A stretch of DNA of 64,000 bases from the NCBI RefSeq assembly GCF_900343085.1, contig NZ_OPYI01000012.1:21369-85368 (forward strand), in the 5' to 3' direction. Every line of letters begins with the position of its first letter. The stretch's first letter is position 1. This document shows, piece after piece, positions 26,490 to 34,931 of this stretch. The position numbers were made by a program, and so were the translations under genes. Source of the stretch: Aedoeadaptatus coli (GTDB lineage: Bacteria; Bacillota; Clostridia; Tissierellales; Peptoniphilaceae). Below the pieces are notes generated by a model that was not told the DNA's origin, did no database searches, and saw only the letters and a program-made list of their open reading frames with translations.

Positions 26490-28927
26490 AAAAACAAAAG
26501 ACGAGTTTAGCCTTGGCGGCATTAATGGTGCTCCCTGCCGTGGCTCAGCCCATTTTTTCGACTCAGGTTCAGGCTTACGGAGCGCCGATGGTCGCAAGGG
26601 AAGTGGCGCAGACAAGGCCTTTGTCAGAAAATAGTCTGTCGGCAAATGAAAGCAATGGCGAAAAGAAACCGGGCGGGGAAGGACAAACGCCCGAGGAGAG
26701 CGGTAAGACCCCGGACAAGCCTCAAGACAAAAATAACGATCAATCCCGAAGCTACGAACTCCCCGTGAAATTAGTAAGAGTCGGCGGCGGAAAATCCATG
26801 GCCGCCTCGGCGATAAATAAGACGGCGAAGGTGGAAGTCGCCAATGGCCGCTACACCTACTACGTTCAATTCATTCCCATGAAGGTGATGGACAAGGAAG
26901 GTCACCTGACCAATCTCTTCTACTACGACGGCACGGAAAAGCGCCAAGCGACGAACCATGGCAATGGATTGTGGTCTTTCACATTGAACGAGAAAGTGGA
27001 ATCGCAAAAGATCGCCATTTGGGTAGATATCATGGACGAGTTAGCAGGCGGCAATCCCGGAGCCGGTGAACAAGACGCCTGCTTGAAATTCGATTTTTCC
27101 GGCATTAAGGAAGACAAACCTGAAGACGGCGATAAGAAACCGGGCGGGGAAGGACAAACGCCCGAGGAGAGCGGTAAGACCCCAGACAAGCCTCAAGACA
27201 AAAATAACGATCAATCCCGAAGCTACGAACTCCCCGTGAAATTAGTAAGAGTCGGCGGCGGAAAATCCATGGCCGCCTCGGCGATAAATAAGACGGCGAA
27301 GGTGGAAGTCGCCAATGGCCGCTACACCTACTACGTTCAATTCATTCCCATGAAGGTGATGGACAAGGAAGGTCACCTGACCAATCTCTTCTACTACGAC
27401 GGCAAGGAAAAGCGCCAAGCGACGAACCGTGGCAACGGATTGTGGTCTTTCACATTGAACGAGAAAGTGGAATCGCAAAAGATCGCCATTTGGGTAGATA
27501 TCATGGACGAGTTAGCAGGCGGCAATCCCGGAGCCGGTGAACAAGACGCCTGCTTGAAATTCGATTTTTCCGGCATTAAGGAAGACAAACCTGAAAACGG
27601 CGATAAGAAACCGGGCGGTGAAGGACAAAAACCAGACGATGGCGGAAAAACGCCCGAGAAGCCGAAGGACGGCAACGAGACCAAGCCCGAAGATGGAAAT
27701 AAAGACAAGCCGAAAGACGGCAACGAAACCAAGCCGAAGGATGGAAATAAAGAAAAGCCGAAAGACGGCAACGAGACCAAGCCTAAGGATGAAAACAAAG
27801 ACAAGTCGAAGGGTGAAAATCCCCTCGACAAAAAGGACGAAAAGAAAAAGGCTCAAACCGTTCGCTACGAACTCCCTGTGGCATTGACCAAAGTCGGTGG
27901 CGGAAAGTCCATGGCCGCCTCGGCCTTGAGCACCTCTGCCACGGTGGATTTCTACAACGGCCGCTACACCTATTATGTTCAATTTAAACCCTTGAAGATG
28001 AACAATATGGAAGGTCGTCTGACCAATCTCTTCTATTATGACGGCGGCGCGAAACGCCGAGCCTCTTATCACGGCGACGGCCTGTGGTCCTTCACTTTAC
28101 AGGAGAAAGTCCAATCCCAAAAAATTGCCCTTTGGGTGGATATTATGGACGAGCTGCAAGGGGGCAAGCCCGGAGCCGGCGAACAAGACGCTTACCTGCA
28201 ATTTGACTGGAACAGCGCAAGGGAAACGCGTCGCATCGACGGCGAAGTGAAGACGCCTGAAAAGCAAACAGAAGAGAAGAAAACGGAAGACAAGAAAAAA
28301 GAAGAGCAGAAGTCCGCTGAAGAAAAGAAAAAGGAAGCCCTCAAGGCGAAAAGCGAAAGAGAACGCAACGCTGTTTTGACGCAATTCAAGGATATCGGCG
28401 CCGATCACTGGGCCCTTAATGCCATCGCCCACAGCGTGGCCCGCGGCTATTTTAAAGGAGAAGGGGAAGGCCGTTTCGCACCGAACCGCGCCATAACCCG
28501 TGCAGAATTTGTCACGATTCTCGGAAGAAAAGCGGGCATCACCCCAACCGGCGCATCCACCGCTTTCGGGGATGTGAAAGCCGATGCCTACTACGCCCCC
28601 TACGTGGCTTGGGCCGAGTCCAAAGGCATCGTCAAGGGCACAGGCTTCGGAAAATTTGAACCGAACCGCACCATTACGCGAGAAGAAATGGCCGTGATTT
28701 TGGACAAATTCCTCGCCGATCAGAACAAAACCTATTCTTCGACAAACAAAGGTCAGTTTAATGACGGCCTCAAGGTATCATCCTGGGCAAAAGAATCCGT
28801 CGAAAAAATGACCAATCAAGGCCTCTTGTCCGGCGTCGGAAACGGAAATTTCGTGCCGAAAGGCAGCTTTACCCGTGCCCAAGCCGCACAAGTGTTGTAC
28901 ACCATTGATACCAAAGATATGAAATAA
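26486..28927 (+). CDS. SLH-anchored surface protein with three NEAT-like domains
   Basis: An 813-residue exported protein: signal peptide (about 1-30), NEAT-like domains at about 90-208, 247-365 and 461-578, Lys/Glu/Pro-rich linkers, and three SLH domains (about 631-812). Each NEAT unit has YELPV, GGKSMAAS, YTYYVQF, GHLTNLFYYDG or GRLTNLFYYDG, and WVDIMDEL plus GAGEQDA. The canonical YxxxY heme motif is absent. The first two units are almost identical copies, while the third is older. It probably picks up heme at the S-layer and passes it inward. It is the second-last gene of the operon and has AAAAGGAGGAA before the ATG. Confidence 0.82.
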   Translation: MKKQKTSLALAALMVLPAVAQPIFSTQVQAYGAPMVAREVAQTRPLSENSLSANESNGEKKPGGEGQTPEESGKTPDKPQDKNNDQSRSYELPVKLVRVGGGKSMAASAINKTAKVEVANGRYTYYVQFIPMKVMDKEGHLTNLFYYDGTEKRQATNHGNGLWSFTLNEKVESQKIAIWVDIMDELAGGNPGAGEQDACLKFDFSGIKEDKPEDGDKKPGGEGQTPEESGKTPDKPQDKNNDQSRSYELPVKLVRVGGGKSMAASAINKTAKVEVANGRYTYYVQFIPMKVMDKEGHLTNLFYYDGKEKRQATNRGNGLWSFTLNEKVESQKIAIWVDIMDELAGGNPGAGEQDACLKFDFSGIKEDKPENGDKKPGGEGQKPDDGGKTPEKPKDGNETKPEDGNKDKPKDGNETKPKDGNKEKPKDGNETKPKDENKDKSKGENPLDKKDEKKKAQTVRYELPVALTKVGGGKSMAASALSTSATVDFYNGRYTYYVQFKPLKMNNMEGRLTNLFYYDGGAKRRASYHGDGLWSFTLQEKVQSQKIALWVDIMDELQGGKPGAGEQDAYLQFDWNSARETRRIDGEVKTPEKQTEEKKTEDKKKEEQKSAEEKKKEALKAKSERERNAVLTQFKDIGADHWALNAIAHSVARGYFKGEGEGRFAPNRAITRAEFVTILGRKAGITPTGASTAFGDVKADAYYAPYVAWAESKGIVKGTGFGKFEPNRTITREEMAVILDKFLADQNKTYSSTNKGQFNDGLKVSSWAKESVEKMTNQGLLSGVGNGNFVPKGSFTRAQAAQVLYTIDTKDMK
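26663..27604 (+). repeat. Recent 471-bp tandem duplication of a NEAT module
   Basis: Copy 1 is 26663-27133 and copy 2 is 27134-27604, with an exact 471-base (157-codon) period. I count only about five differences between them. The unit covers the linker (KKPGGEGQTPEESGKTP) and one complete NEAT-like domain. Confidence 0.9.
27659..27802 (+). repeat. Three 48-bp repeats in the linker before the third NEAT domain
   Basis: Units begin at 27659, 27707 and 27755. Each encodes a 16-residue charged segment of the type KPKDGNETKPKDGNKD. This is a low-complexity spacer likely to vary in copy number. Confidence 0.8.
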
Positions 28928-28938
28928 GGAGAGCGACG

Positions 28939-29793
28939 ATGAAAAAATTCCTAACCTTGGCCCTGGCCCTTGTATGCTTACTGGCACCCAATGTGGCCCG
29001 CGCCGAATCGAGCAAAACCTACGACGTTCCCGTGGCATTAAAACATGCCACAGCCGAAAAAGAATCCATGGCCAACAAGGCCCTTTCTCCCGTTGCAGAA
29101 GTGAAGGAAGAAGGGGGCAAGTTCACCTACAAAGTCTATGTAAAGCCCCTGAATTTCATGAATCAACAAGGAAATTTAACCAATCTCTTTGTCCTCACGG
29201 GAGGCCGTAGAGAAGCTACCGGCCTCGCAGGCAAAGGCGAATACACGAAATGCTTCACTTTTGAAAGCGGAGCAAAAGAAAACATGGTGGACGTCGCCGT
29301 ATGGGTAGATGTCATGGACCAAATGCGAGGCGGCACGCCCGGTGCCGGTGAACAAAAGGCGCGCCTGGTTTTCGACTGGTCTCAAGCAAAAATGACCAAA
29401 GCGGCGGAATCGAACAAAACCCCCGAAGCCAAAGGTGACAAAAACGCCATCACCATTTTGGTCAACGGCAAGGAAGTCAAAACAGACAGCCCTGCATTTA
29501 TCAAAGACGGTCGCACCATGGTGCCTGTCCGCTTTATCTCTGAAGCCCTGGGGCTGAAAGTGGGTTGGGATCAAAAAACCCGCACGGTCACCGTCGACGA
29601 AGGCGCAAAGGCCATGAAACTTACCATCGGCTCGAAGAAAATTGTTCGCGCCGACGGCAAGGAAACGGCCATCGACGTGCCCGCCATGATTAAGGGCGGC
29701 CGCACCATGGTGCCCATTCGCGCCATCGGCGAACTTTCCGGCGCCAAAGTGGACTGGAACGCAGCCAATCGCGAAGTCATCATTCAAAAATAG
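28939..29793 (+). CDS. Secreted NEAT protein with copper-amine-oxidase-like stalk domain
   Basis: A 284-residue protein with a signal peptide (about 1-23, ending VARA), a NEAT-like domain (about 30-150; YDVPVALKHA, ESMANKALSPVAEV, VWVDVMDQMRGG, GAGEQKARLVFDW) and, from about 172, a copper-amine-oxidase N1 type stalk domain with ILVNGKEV, GRTMVPVRFISEALG and GRTMVPIRAIGELSG. The stalk domain is generally linked to cell-wall association in clostridia. It has no SLH or membrane anchor, so it may be shed or wall-bound and act as a hemophore. It lies 11 bases after the triple-NEAT gene and is the last gene before the operon terminator. Confidence 0.8.
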   Translation: MKKFLTLALALVCLLAPNVARAESSKTYDVPVALKHATAEKESMANKALSPVAEVKEEGGKFTYKVYVKPLNFMNQQGNLTNLFVLTGGRREATGLAGKGEYTKCFTFESGAKENMVDVAVWVDVMDQMRGGTPGAGEQKARLVFDWSQAKMTKAAESNKTPEAKGDKNAITILVNGKEVKTDSPAFIKDGRTMVPVRFISEALGLKVGWDQKTRTVTVDEGAKAMKLTIGSKKIVRADGKETAIDVPAMIKGGRTMVPIRAIGELSGAKVDWNAANREVIIQK

Positions 29794-29799
29794 AAGGGA

Positions 29800-29825
29800 G
29801 CCGGCGCCTTCGCCGGCACTTTTAT
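29800..29825 (+). terminator. Intrinsic terminator at the end of the NEAT operon
   Basis: GCCGGCG, a CCTT loop and CGCCGGC are followed by A, C and TTTTATTTT. Only 25 bases remain before the next start codon and no promoter is visible there, so some readthrough into the exporter genes is likely. Confidence 0.75.
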
Positions 29826-29850
29826 TTTCTGAAAGAAAGGAGGGAAAGGA

Positions 29851-31590
29851 TTGATCGACAAGCGATTACTTCGCTATTTCAGCGAATCGAAAAAAGCCAT
29901 CGCTCAGGTCGTGGGGCTTAAATGCCTGCTCCTGGTGTTAAATAGTTTGGCGACGGGGCTTTTGGTTTATGCTTTGCGCCTGTTTTTTACGGAAAGTGCT
30001 TGGCAAAGGTCCTTATCCTTTGCCGTAATCGGCAGTTTTATAATTTATCTCTTGCGCTTTGTCGTGGCAAAAAAAGAAGTGCGCCTGGCCTACGCCGCAT
30101 CGGCATCTGTAAAAGAAAAAATGCGCAGTGCACTCTTTCGAAAGCTTATGAACTTTGGCGTCCGCTACAAAGAGCGTCTGCGCTCGGCGGAGGCGGTGCA
30201 GATGATCGGCGAGGGGATCGATCAATTGGAAATCTATTTTTCCGCCTATCTGCCCCAGTTTTTTTACAGCATGATTGCGCCGGTTTTTCTGTTTTTTCTC
30301 ATCGGCTCCATGTCCTGGACCGTGGCCATCGTTCTTCTAATCGGTGTGCCCCTGATTCCCTTGGCCATCGCCTTGATTCAGACCTTTGCGAAAAGAACCT
30401 TCGCCAAGTATTGGACGGAATACACCGATGTCGGGGACGAGTTTTTAGAAAACCTTCAGGGCCTCACCACCTTGAAGATCTACGGCACCGATCCTTATCG
30501 CCACAGGCAAATGGAAAAATCCGCGGAAGCTTTTCGCGTGCAAACCATGCGGGTCTTGACCATGCAGCTTAATTCCATTATCGTCATGGACTTCGTCGCC
30601 TATGGCGGTGCGGCCATTGCTTTGGTGGTTTGTTTAAAGGCCTGCATGAGCGGCCGCTTAGTTTTTTTCGATGCCTTGTTTATCTTGCTTTTGTCCGCAG
30701 ATTATTTTTTGCCCATGCGGCAATTGGGATCTTTTTTCCACATCGCCATGAACGGCATGGCGGCTGCAGACAGAATGTTTGATCTTCTCGACTTGGAGGA
30801 GGAAGAAGACGGTACTCTGGCTATGGCGCCCGGGATCGATCACTTGACGGCACAGGGTCTGAGTTTGTCTTACGACGGTGAGAAAAATGCCTTGGATCAA
30901 TTGTCTTTCGACGTAAAAGGACCGCAACTTGTGGGCATTGTCGGGCCGTCGGGCTCGGGGAAATCCACTTTAGCCGCCGTGTTATCGAAACAGCTGAAAG
31001 GTTACGGCGGATCCTTGGCGTTCTGCGATGTGGAACTTTCCCAAACGAAGGAAAAAAGCCTTTTGGATCACGTGACTTACTTAGGTGCCGAAAGCTATTT
31101 AATGGGCGGAAGTGTAAGAGAACTTTTGGCCATGGCCAATCCAAAGGCCTCGGTAGCGGCCATGTGGGACAGCTTGGAGCGTGTAAATCTAAAGGAATAT
31201 TTTGCCGCGGAAGATGGACTGAAGACAATCATCCAAAGCGGTGGCAGCAATCTTTCCGGCGGTCAACGGCAGCGACTCAGCCTCGCTATGGCCCTTTTAC
31301 ACGATACGCCCGTTTACATCTTCGACGAAGTGACGTCGAATATCGACGTGGAAAGCGAAGAAAGAATCGTCGGCGAAATCCGCGCCTTGGCCGAAACCCG
31401 CCTGGTTTTATTTATCAGCCATCGCCTGGCCAATGTGAAAGATGCCGGGCGGCTGATGGTGCTGGATAAGGGGCGCCTGGCGGAAGAGGGCACCCACGAC
31501 GAATTGATCGAAAAGGGTGGCATGTACAGTACCCTGTGGAAGACACAGGCGGAACTTGAGCGATACCGGGGAGGCGAAACTTATGCGTAA
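29851..31590 (+). CDS. CydD-like ABC exporter half (membrane domain plus ATPase)
   Basis: A 579-residue fused exporter. The membrane domain occupies about residues 1-320 with six predicted helices. The ATPase follows with Walker A GPSGSGKST, signature LSGGQRQRLSLAMALL, Walker B VYIFDEVTSNID and ISHRL. The layout of this gene with the next one resembles CydD and CydC, which in E. coli export thiols and affect cytochrome assembly. Firmicute relatives are often seen beside heme genes, so the substrate is uncertain. It starts with TTG behind GAAAGGAGGG. It overlaps the next gene by eight bases, so the products probably form a heterodimer. Confidence 0.78.
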   Translation: MIDKRLLRYFSESKKAIAQVVGLKCLLLVLNSLATGLLVYALRLFFTESAWQRSLSFAVIGSFIIYLLRFVVAKKEVRLAYAASASVKEKMRSALFRKLMNFGVRYKERLRSAEAVQMIGEGIDQLEIYFSAYLPQFFYSMIAPVFLFFLIGSMSWTVAIVLLIGVPLIPLAIALIQTFAKRTFAKYWTEYTDVGDEFLENLQGLTTLKIYGTDPYRHRQMEKSAEAFRVQTMRVLTMQLNSIIVMDFVAYGGAAIALVVCLKACMSGRLVFFDALFILLLSADYFLPMRQLGSFFHIAMNGMAAADRMFDLLDLEEEEDGTLAMAPGIDHLTAQGLSLSYDGEKNALDQLSFDVKGPQLVGIVGPSGSGKSTLAAVLSKQLKGYGGSLAFCDVELSQTKEKSLLDHVTYLGAESYLMGGSVRELLAMANPKASVAAMWDSLERVNLKEYFAAEDGLKTIIQSGGSNLSGGQRQRLSLAMALLHDTPVYIFDEVTSNIDVESEERIVGEIRALAETRLVLFISHRLANVKDAGRLMVLDKGRLAEEGTHDELIEKGGMYSTLWKTQAELERYRGGETYA

Positions 31591-33229
31591 ACCATTTGAA
31601 GTGATGAGGCGTCTCGTCGGATTGGTGAAGCCCCTGGCTCCGGTGATGGCACTGGCCATAGCCCTGGGCGTACTGGGCTTTTTTTCCGCCACGGCTATTT
31701 CCGCCCTTACGGCCTACGGACTGGCATCGGCCTATATGGGCGGGCAGATACCTTCTTTCCTCGTGGCGGCCATTCTCATCGCAGGCTTTTTGCGCGGCCC
31801 CCTGCGCTACGGCGAGCAGTTGTGCAATCACCACATCGCTTTTAAAATTCTCGCCATTTTGCGGAGTAAGGTCTTTGCTTCTTTGCGGAAATTGGCTCCG
31901 GCGAAATTAGAGGGAAGAGACAAGGGTAATCTCATTACCCTGATCACCTCGGATATCGAATTGTTGGAAGTATTTTACGCCCACACCATCTCCCCGGCGG
32001 CCATTGCATTGATCTTTTCCCTCATATCCGTGGTCTTTCTCGCAAAGGCGGAGCCGCTCTTGGCGATTTATGCCGCCTTCGGCTACACCGTCGTCGGCGT
32101 GGGGCTGCCCCTGTACCTTTCCGGGCGAAATAAAAATCTGGGTCTCGATGCGCGAAATGCGAGCGGCCGCTTAAGCGGCTTCGTCTTAGACGGCTTGCGG
32201 GGACTAAGAGAAATTCTTCAGTACCGTTTCGAGGACAGCTATTTAAAGAATTTAAATGCCATGAGCCGAGAAAGCATCGAGGCCAACGGCCGCTTAAAAG
32301 ACGAAACGGCTTTCGGCATGGCGATGACGGGCATGGTATTAAGTCTTTTGCACATGGGTCTTGTGATCTTGGCGGGCACGATCTACCTGAGAGGCACAAA
32401 AGATCCCGTCACGCTTCTTACGGCGGTGGCATACATTCTTTCCTCTTACGGTCCCGTGCTCGCCCTGGCCGCCTTGGGAAATACCCTGCAGCCCACCTTT
32501 GCCGCCGGCAATCGGGTATTGGATATTTTAGACGAGAGCCCGAAAGTGGAAGAAGTCGAACATGGCGACGCCGTGAATTTCACGGGGGCGGCGCTTGAAA
32601 AGGTGGACTTTTCCTACGAAAACACGGCGATTCTGCAAGCCATGAATTTGGAAGTGAAAAAAGGCGAAATCCTCGCTCTTCAGGGCAAGTCCGGCTCGGG
32701 GAAGTCGACGATTCTTCGACTCTTTATGCGTTTTTGGGACGTGGACGACGGCCGCGTGAAGATCGGCGGCTACGATATTCGAACCGTCGACACGGCGTCT
32801 TTAAGAAAGGCGGAGGGGTTTATGACCCAGGATACCTATTTGTTTAACGATAGCATTGCGTCGAATTTGCGTTTGGCCCGCTTGGATGCCACGGATGAGG
32901 AAATAGAGACGGCCTGTCGACGCGCCGCCGTGCACGATTTCGTCCTTTCCCTCCCGGAAGGTTACGACACGAAAATCGGCGAAATGGGAAGCCGCCTCTC
33001 CTCGGGGGAGCGACAACGCCTGGGCCTTGCCCGCGCCTTCTTGCACGACGCCCCCTTTTTGCTCCTGGACGAGCCCACGTCGAATTTGGACAGCTTAAAC
33101 GAAGCCATGATTTTGCGGTCTCTGAAGGAGACGGCAGGGGAGAAGACGGTGCTCATGGTGAGTCATCGCCCCTCCTCTTTAACTGTGGCGGATCGCATCA
33201 TCCATTTAGAGACAGACCGCGTTTCTTAA
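31583..33229 (+). CDS. CydC-like ABC exporter half (membrane domain plus ATPase)
   Basis: A 548-residue partner of the preceding exporter. Typical CydC-like stretches are GPLRYGEQLCNHHIAFKILA and GNLITLITSDIELLEVFYAH. The ATPase has Walker A GKSGSGKST, signature LSSGERQRLGLARAFL, Walker B FLLLDEPTSNLD and SHRP. The start at 31583 fits GGGAGGCG upstream; the longer in-frame ORF lies within the previous gene. Both halves carry intact signature motifs, so both ATP sites could be active. The transported molecule cannot be read from the sequence. Confidence 0.78.
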   Translation: MRKPFEVMRRLVGLVKPLAPVMALAIALGVLGFFSATAISALTAYGLASAYMGGQIPSFLVAAILIAGFLRGPLRYGEQLCNHHIAFKILAILRSKVFASLRKLAPAKLEGRDKGNLITLITSDIELLEVFYAHTISPAAIALIFSLISVVFLAKAEPLLAIYAAFGYTVVGVGLPLYLSGRNKNLGLDARNASGRLSGFVLDGLRGLREILQYRFEDSYLKNLNAMSRESIEANGRLKDETAFGMAMTGMVLSLLHMGLVILAGTIYLRGTKDPVTLLTAVAYILSSYGPVLALAALGNTLQPTFAAGNRVLDILDESPKVEEVEHGDAVNFTGAALEKVDFSYENTAILQAMNLEVKKGEILALQGKSGSGKSTILRLFMRFWDVDDGRVKIGGYDIRTVDTASLRKAEGFMTQDTYLFNDSIASNLRLARLDATDEEIETACRRAAVHDFVLSLPEGYDTKIGEMGSRLSSGERQRLGLARAFLHDAPFLLLDEPTSNLDSLNEAMILRSLKETAGEKTVLMVSHRPSSLTVADRIIHLETDRVS

Positions 33230-33234
33230 TAAAA

Positions 33235-33278
33235 AAGCTTCCGAGCTTGGAATGAATCCGAGCCGGAAGCTCTTTTTT
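33235..33278. terminator. Bidirectional terminator between the exporter and crcB
   Basis: A-rich on the left and T-rich on the right. AGCTTCCG pairs with CGGAAGCT and the inner GCTTGG pairs with CCGAGC. It can stop transcription of the exporter operon on the plus strand and of crcB on the minus strand. Confidence 0.8.
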
Positions 33279-33633
33279 ATTTAAACAATTGGCCGCCGGC
33301 GTAGAGAGCGATGAAGCCCGCCGCCACCGTGGCGATGACATAGATCGCGGCAGTTGCCATGTGGCCTTTTTCCATCATGGCCACGGTTTCTGCACTGAAG
33401 GCGGAGAAGGTGGTAAGGCCGCCGCAAAAGCCGGTCTTCAGAAAAATCTGCACATTTGGATCCATGCCGCGGGCCTCGGCCTTGGCGGCGATAAGGCCCA
33501 TGAGAAAGCAGCCGATGAGATTGGCGAGAAGGGTGGGAAGGGGCAGGCCGTAACCTGAAAGGGGCAGCCGGGAGATCAAGAAGCGACTCGCCGCGCCCAG
33601 GGCGCCACCGGCTGCAGCACAGAGGACTTGCAT
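33277..33633 (-). CDS. crcB: Fluoride channel FluC/CrcB
   Basis: A 118-residue four-helix membrane protein of the Fluc family, which lets toxic fluoride leave the cell as an antiparallel dimer. Motifs are GGALGAASRFLIS near the start, NLIGCFLMG, and GFCGGLTTFSAFSAE with the phenylalanines and the threonine/serine track. It directly follows pepT on the minus strand with no spacing, so both come from the pepT promoter. I see no fluoride riboswitch upstream. Confidence 0.9.
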   Translation of the reverse strand: MQVLCAAAGGALGAASRFLISRLPLSGYGLPLPTLLANLIGCFLMGLIAAKAEARGMDPNVQIFLKTGFCGGLTTFSAFSAETVAMMEKGHMATAAIYVIATVAAGFIALYAGGQLFK

Positions 33634-34851
33634 TTACGCCCTCGTCGCCATTTTTTGAATGAGCCCGACGACCACGTCTCGGCTTTTTTCCATGTGTTGA
33701 ATGGGAATGTATTCGTAGGGGCCGTGGAAGTTCATGCCGCCGGTAAATAAATTCGGCGTGGGCAGGCCCATCCAGGAGAGTCGGCTGCCGTCGGTGCCGC
33801 CGCGAATGGGCTCGATAATCGGCTCGATGCCCTCTTCTTCCATGACCTCGACACAGAGGTCGATAAGATCCATGTGAGGCTCGATTTTTTCACGCATGTT
33901 GCGGTAGCTTTCTTCCAGGGTCAAAGTGATGCGCTCGCCGTATTTTCTGTTTAAGAAGTCCACGGCGGCTTGTATGATTGCGCTCATGTTCTCTACTTTA
34001 TCGGCGTCGAAGTCGCGGAGGATGTAGTCCATTTCCGCCGCCTCCACATTGCCGCGGAATTGATCCAAGTGGAAAAAGCCTTCGTAGCCTTCCGTGTATT
34101 GGGGGCGCATTTGTTCCGGTAGCATGCGGTCAAGCTCCATGCCCAGGCTGATGGCGTTGATCATGTGATTTTTCGCCGAGCCCGGGTGAACGCTTACGCC
34201 CTGAATGTCAACCTTGGCGCTCGTGGCGTGAAAGCATTCGTATTGCACTTCGCCCAGGCGGGATCCGTCGACGGTAAAGGCCACATCGGCACCGAAGGCC
34301 TCTACGTCGAAGTGATCCACGCCGCGGCCCACCTCTTCGTCGGGAGTAAAGGCGATGGCCAAATCGCCGTGGGGCAAATCTTCTTCGATGAGGGTTCGGA
34401 GGCTGTCCATAATAATGGCGATGCCCGCCTTGTCGTCGGCGCCTAAAAGGGTGGTGCCGTCGGTGACCATGAGATCCAGGCCCACCACATCTTTTAATGC
34501 GGGGAAGTCTTTGTCGGAGAGGACGATGTTTTTTTCTTTATTTAAAAGGATGTCGCCGCCTTCGTAGCGAACCACGCGGGGCTTTACGCCTTCGCCTTTT
34601 GCGGCGGGCGCCGTGTCCATGTGGGACAAGAGGCCCAAGGTGGGAAGGTCTTTGTCTACATTGCTTTTCAGATGGGCGGTGACGTAGCCGTAGTCGTCGA
34701 CCTTGGCGTCGGAAAGGCCCAGTTCCTTGAGCTCGTCCACGAGAATGTGGGCCAAGTCGAATTGGCGCGCCGTGGACGGATAGGTCGTGGAGCTTTCGTC
34801 GCTGGTGGTGTAAACTTGTACGTATTTTTTCAGTCGTTCGGTAATGTTCAT
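33634..34851 (-). CDS. pepT: Peptidase T (aminotripeptidase)
   Basis: A 405-residue M20 metallopeptidase that removes the N-terminal residue of tripeptides in the cytosol. Zinc-ligand and catalytic motifs are LLSHMDTAPA, GADDKAGIA, TPDEEVGRG and the C-terminal GGTDGSRLSWMGLPTPNLFTGG. The start MNITERLKKYVQ has AAAGGAGAT upstream and gives the normal family length. A longer in-frame start would run into the promoter region shared with the divergent flavoprotein gene. Confidence 0.93.
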   Translation of the reverse strand: MNITERLKKYVQVYTTSDESSTTYPSTARQFDLAHILVDELKELGLSDAKVDDYGYVTAHLKSNVDKDLPTLGLLSHMDTAPAAKGEGVKPRVVRYEGGDILLNKEKNIVLSDKDFPALKDVVGLDLMVTDGTTLLGADDKAGIAIIMDSLRTLIEEDLPHGDLAIAFTPDEEVGRGVDHFDVEAFGADVAFTVDGSRLGEVQYECFHATSAKVDIQGVSVHPGSAKNHMINAISLGMELDRMLPEQMRPQYTEGYEGFFHLDQFRGNVEAAEMDYILRDFDADKVENMSAIIQAAVDFLNRKYGERITLTLEESYRNMREKIEPHMDLIDLCVEVMEEEGIEPIIEPIRGGTDGSRLSWMGLPTPNLFTGGMNFHGPYEYIPIQHMEKSRDVVVGLIQKMATRA

Positions 34852-34876
34852 GGAATCTCCTTTCGTTTTTCCTAAC

Positions 34877-34906
34877 TTGTATTGTAGCACATGGGCGTGC
34901 TATACT
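34877..34906 (+). promoter_or_regulatory. Promoter of the flavoprotein gene with an inverted repeat in its spacer
   Basis: TTGTAT (34877-34882), 18 bases, TATACT (34901-34906). TAGCAC-ATGGGC-GTGCTA (34885-34902) is a perfect six-base dyad between the boxes. It lies in the gap between divergent pepT and the flavoprotein gene and could act on both. Confidence 0.5.
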
Positions 34907-34931
34907 CGGGGAAAAAGAAAGGGGTTTTGCT

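Noticed and set aside
34852..34931. A fluoride riboswitch for the pepT-crcB unit
   Set aside because: The 80-base gap lacks the conserved aptamer core and is filled by promoter elements.
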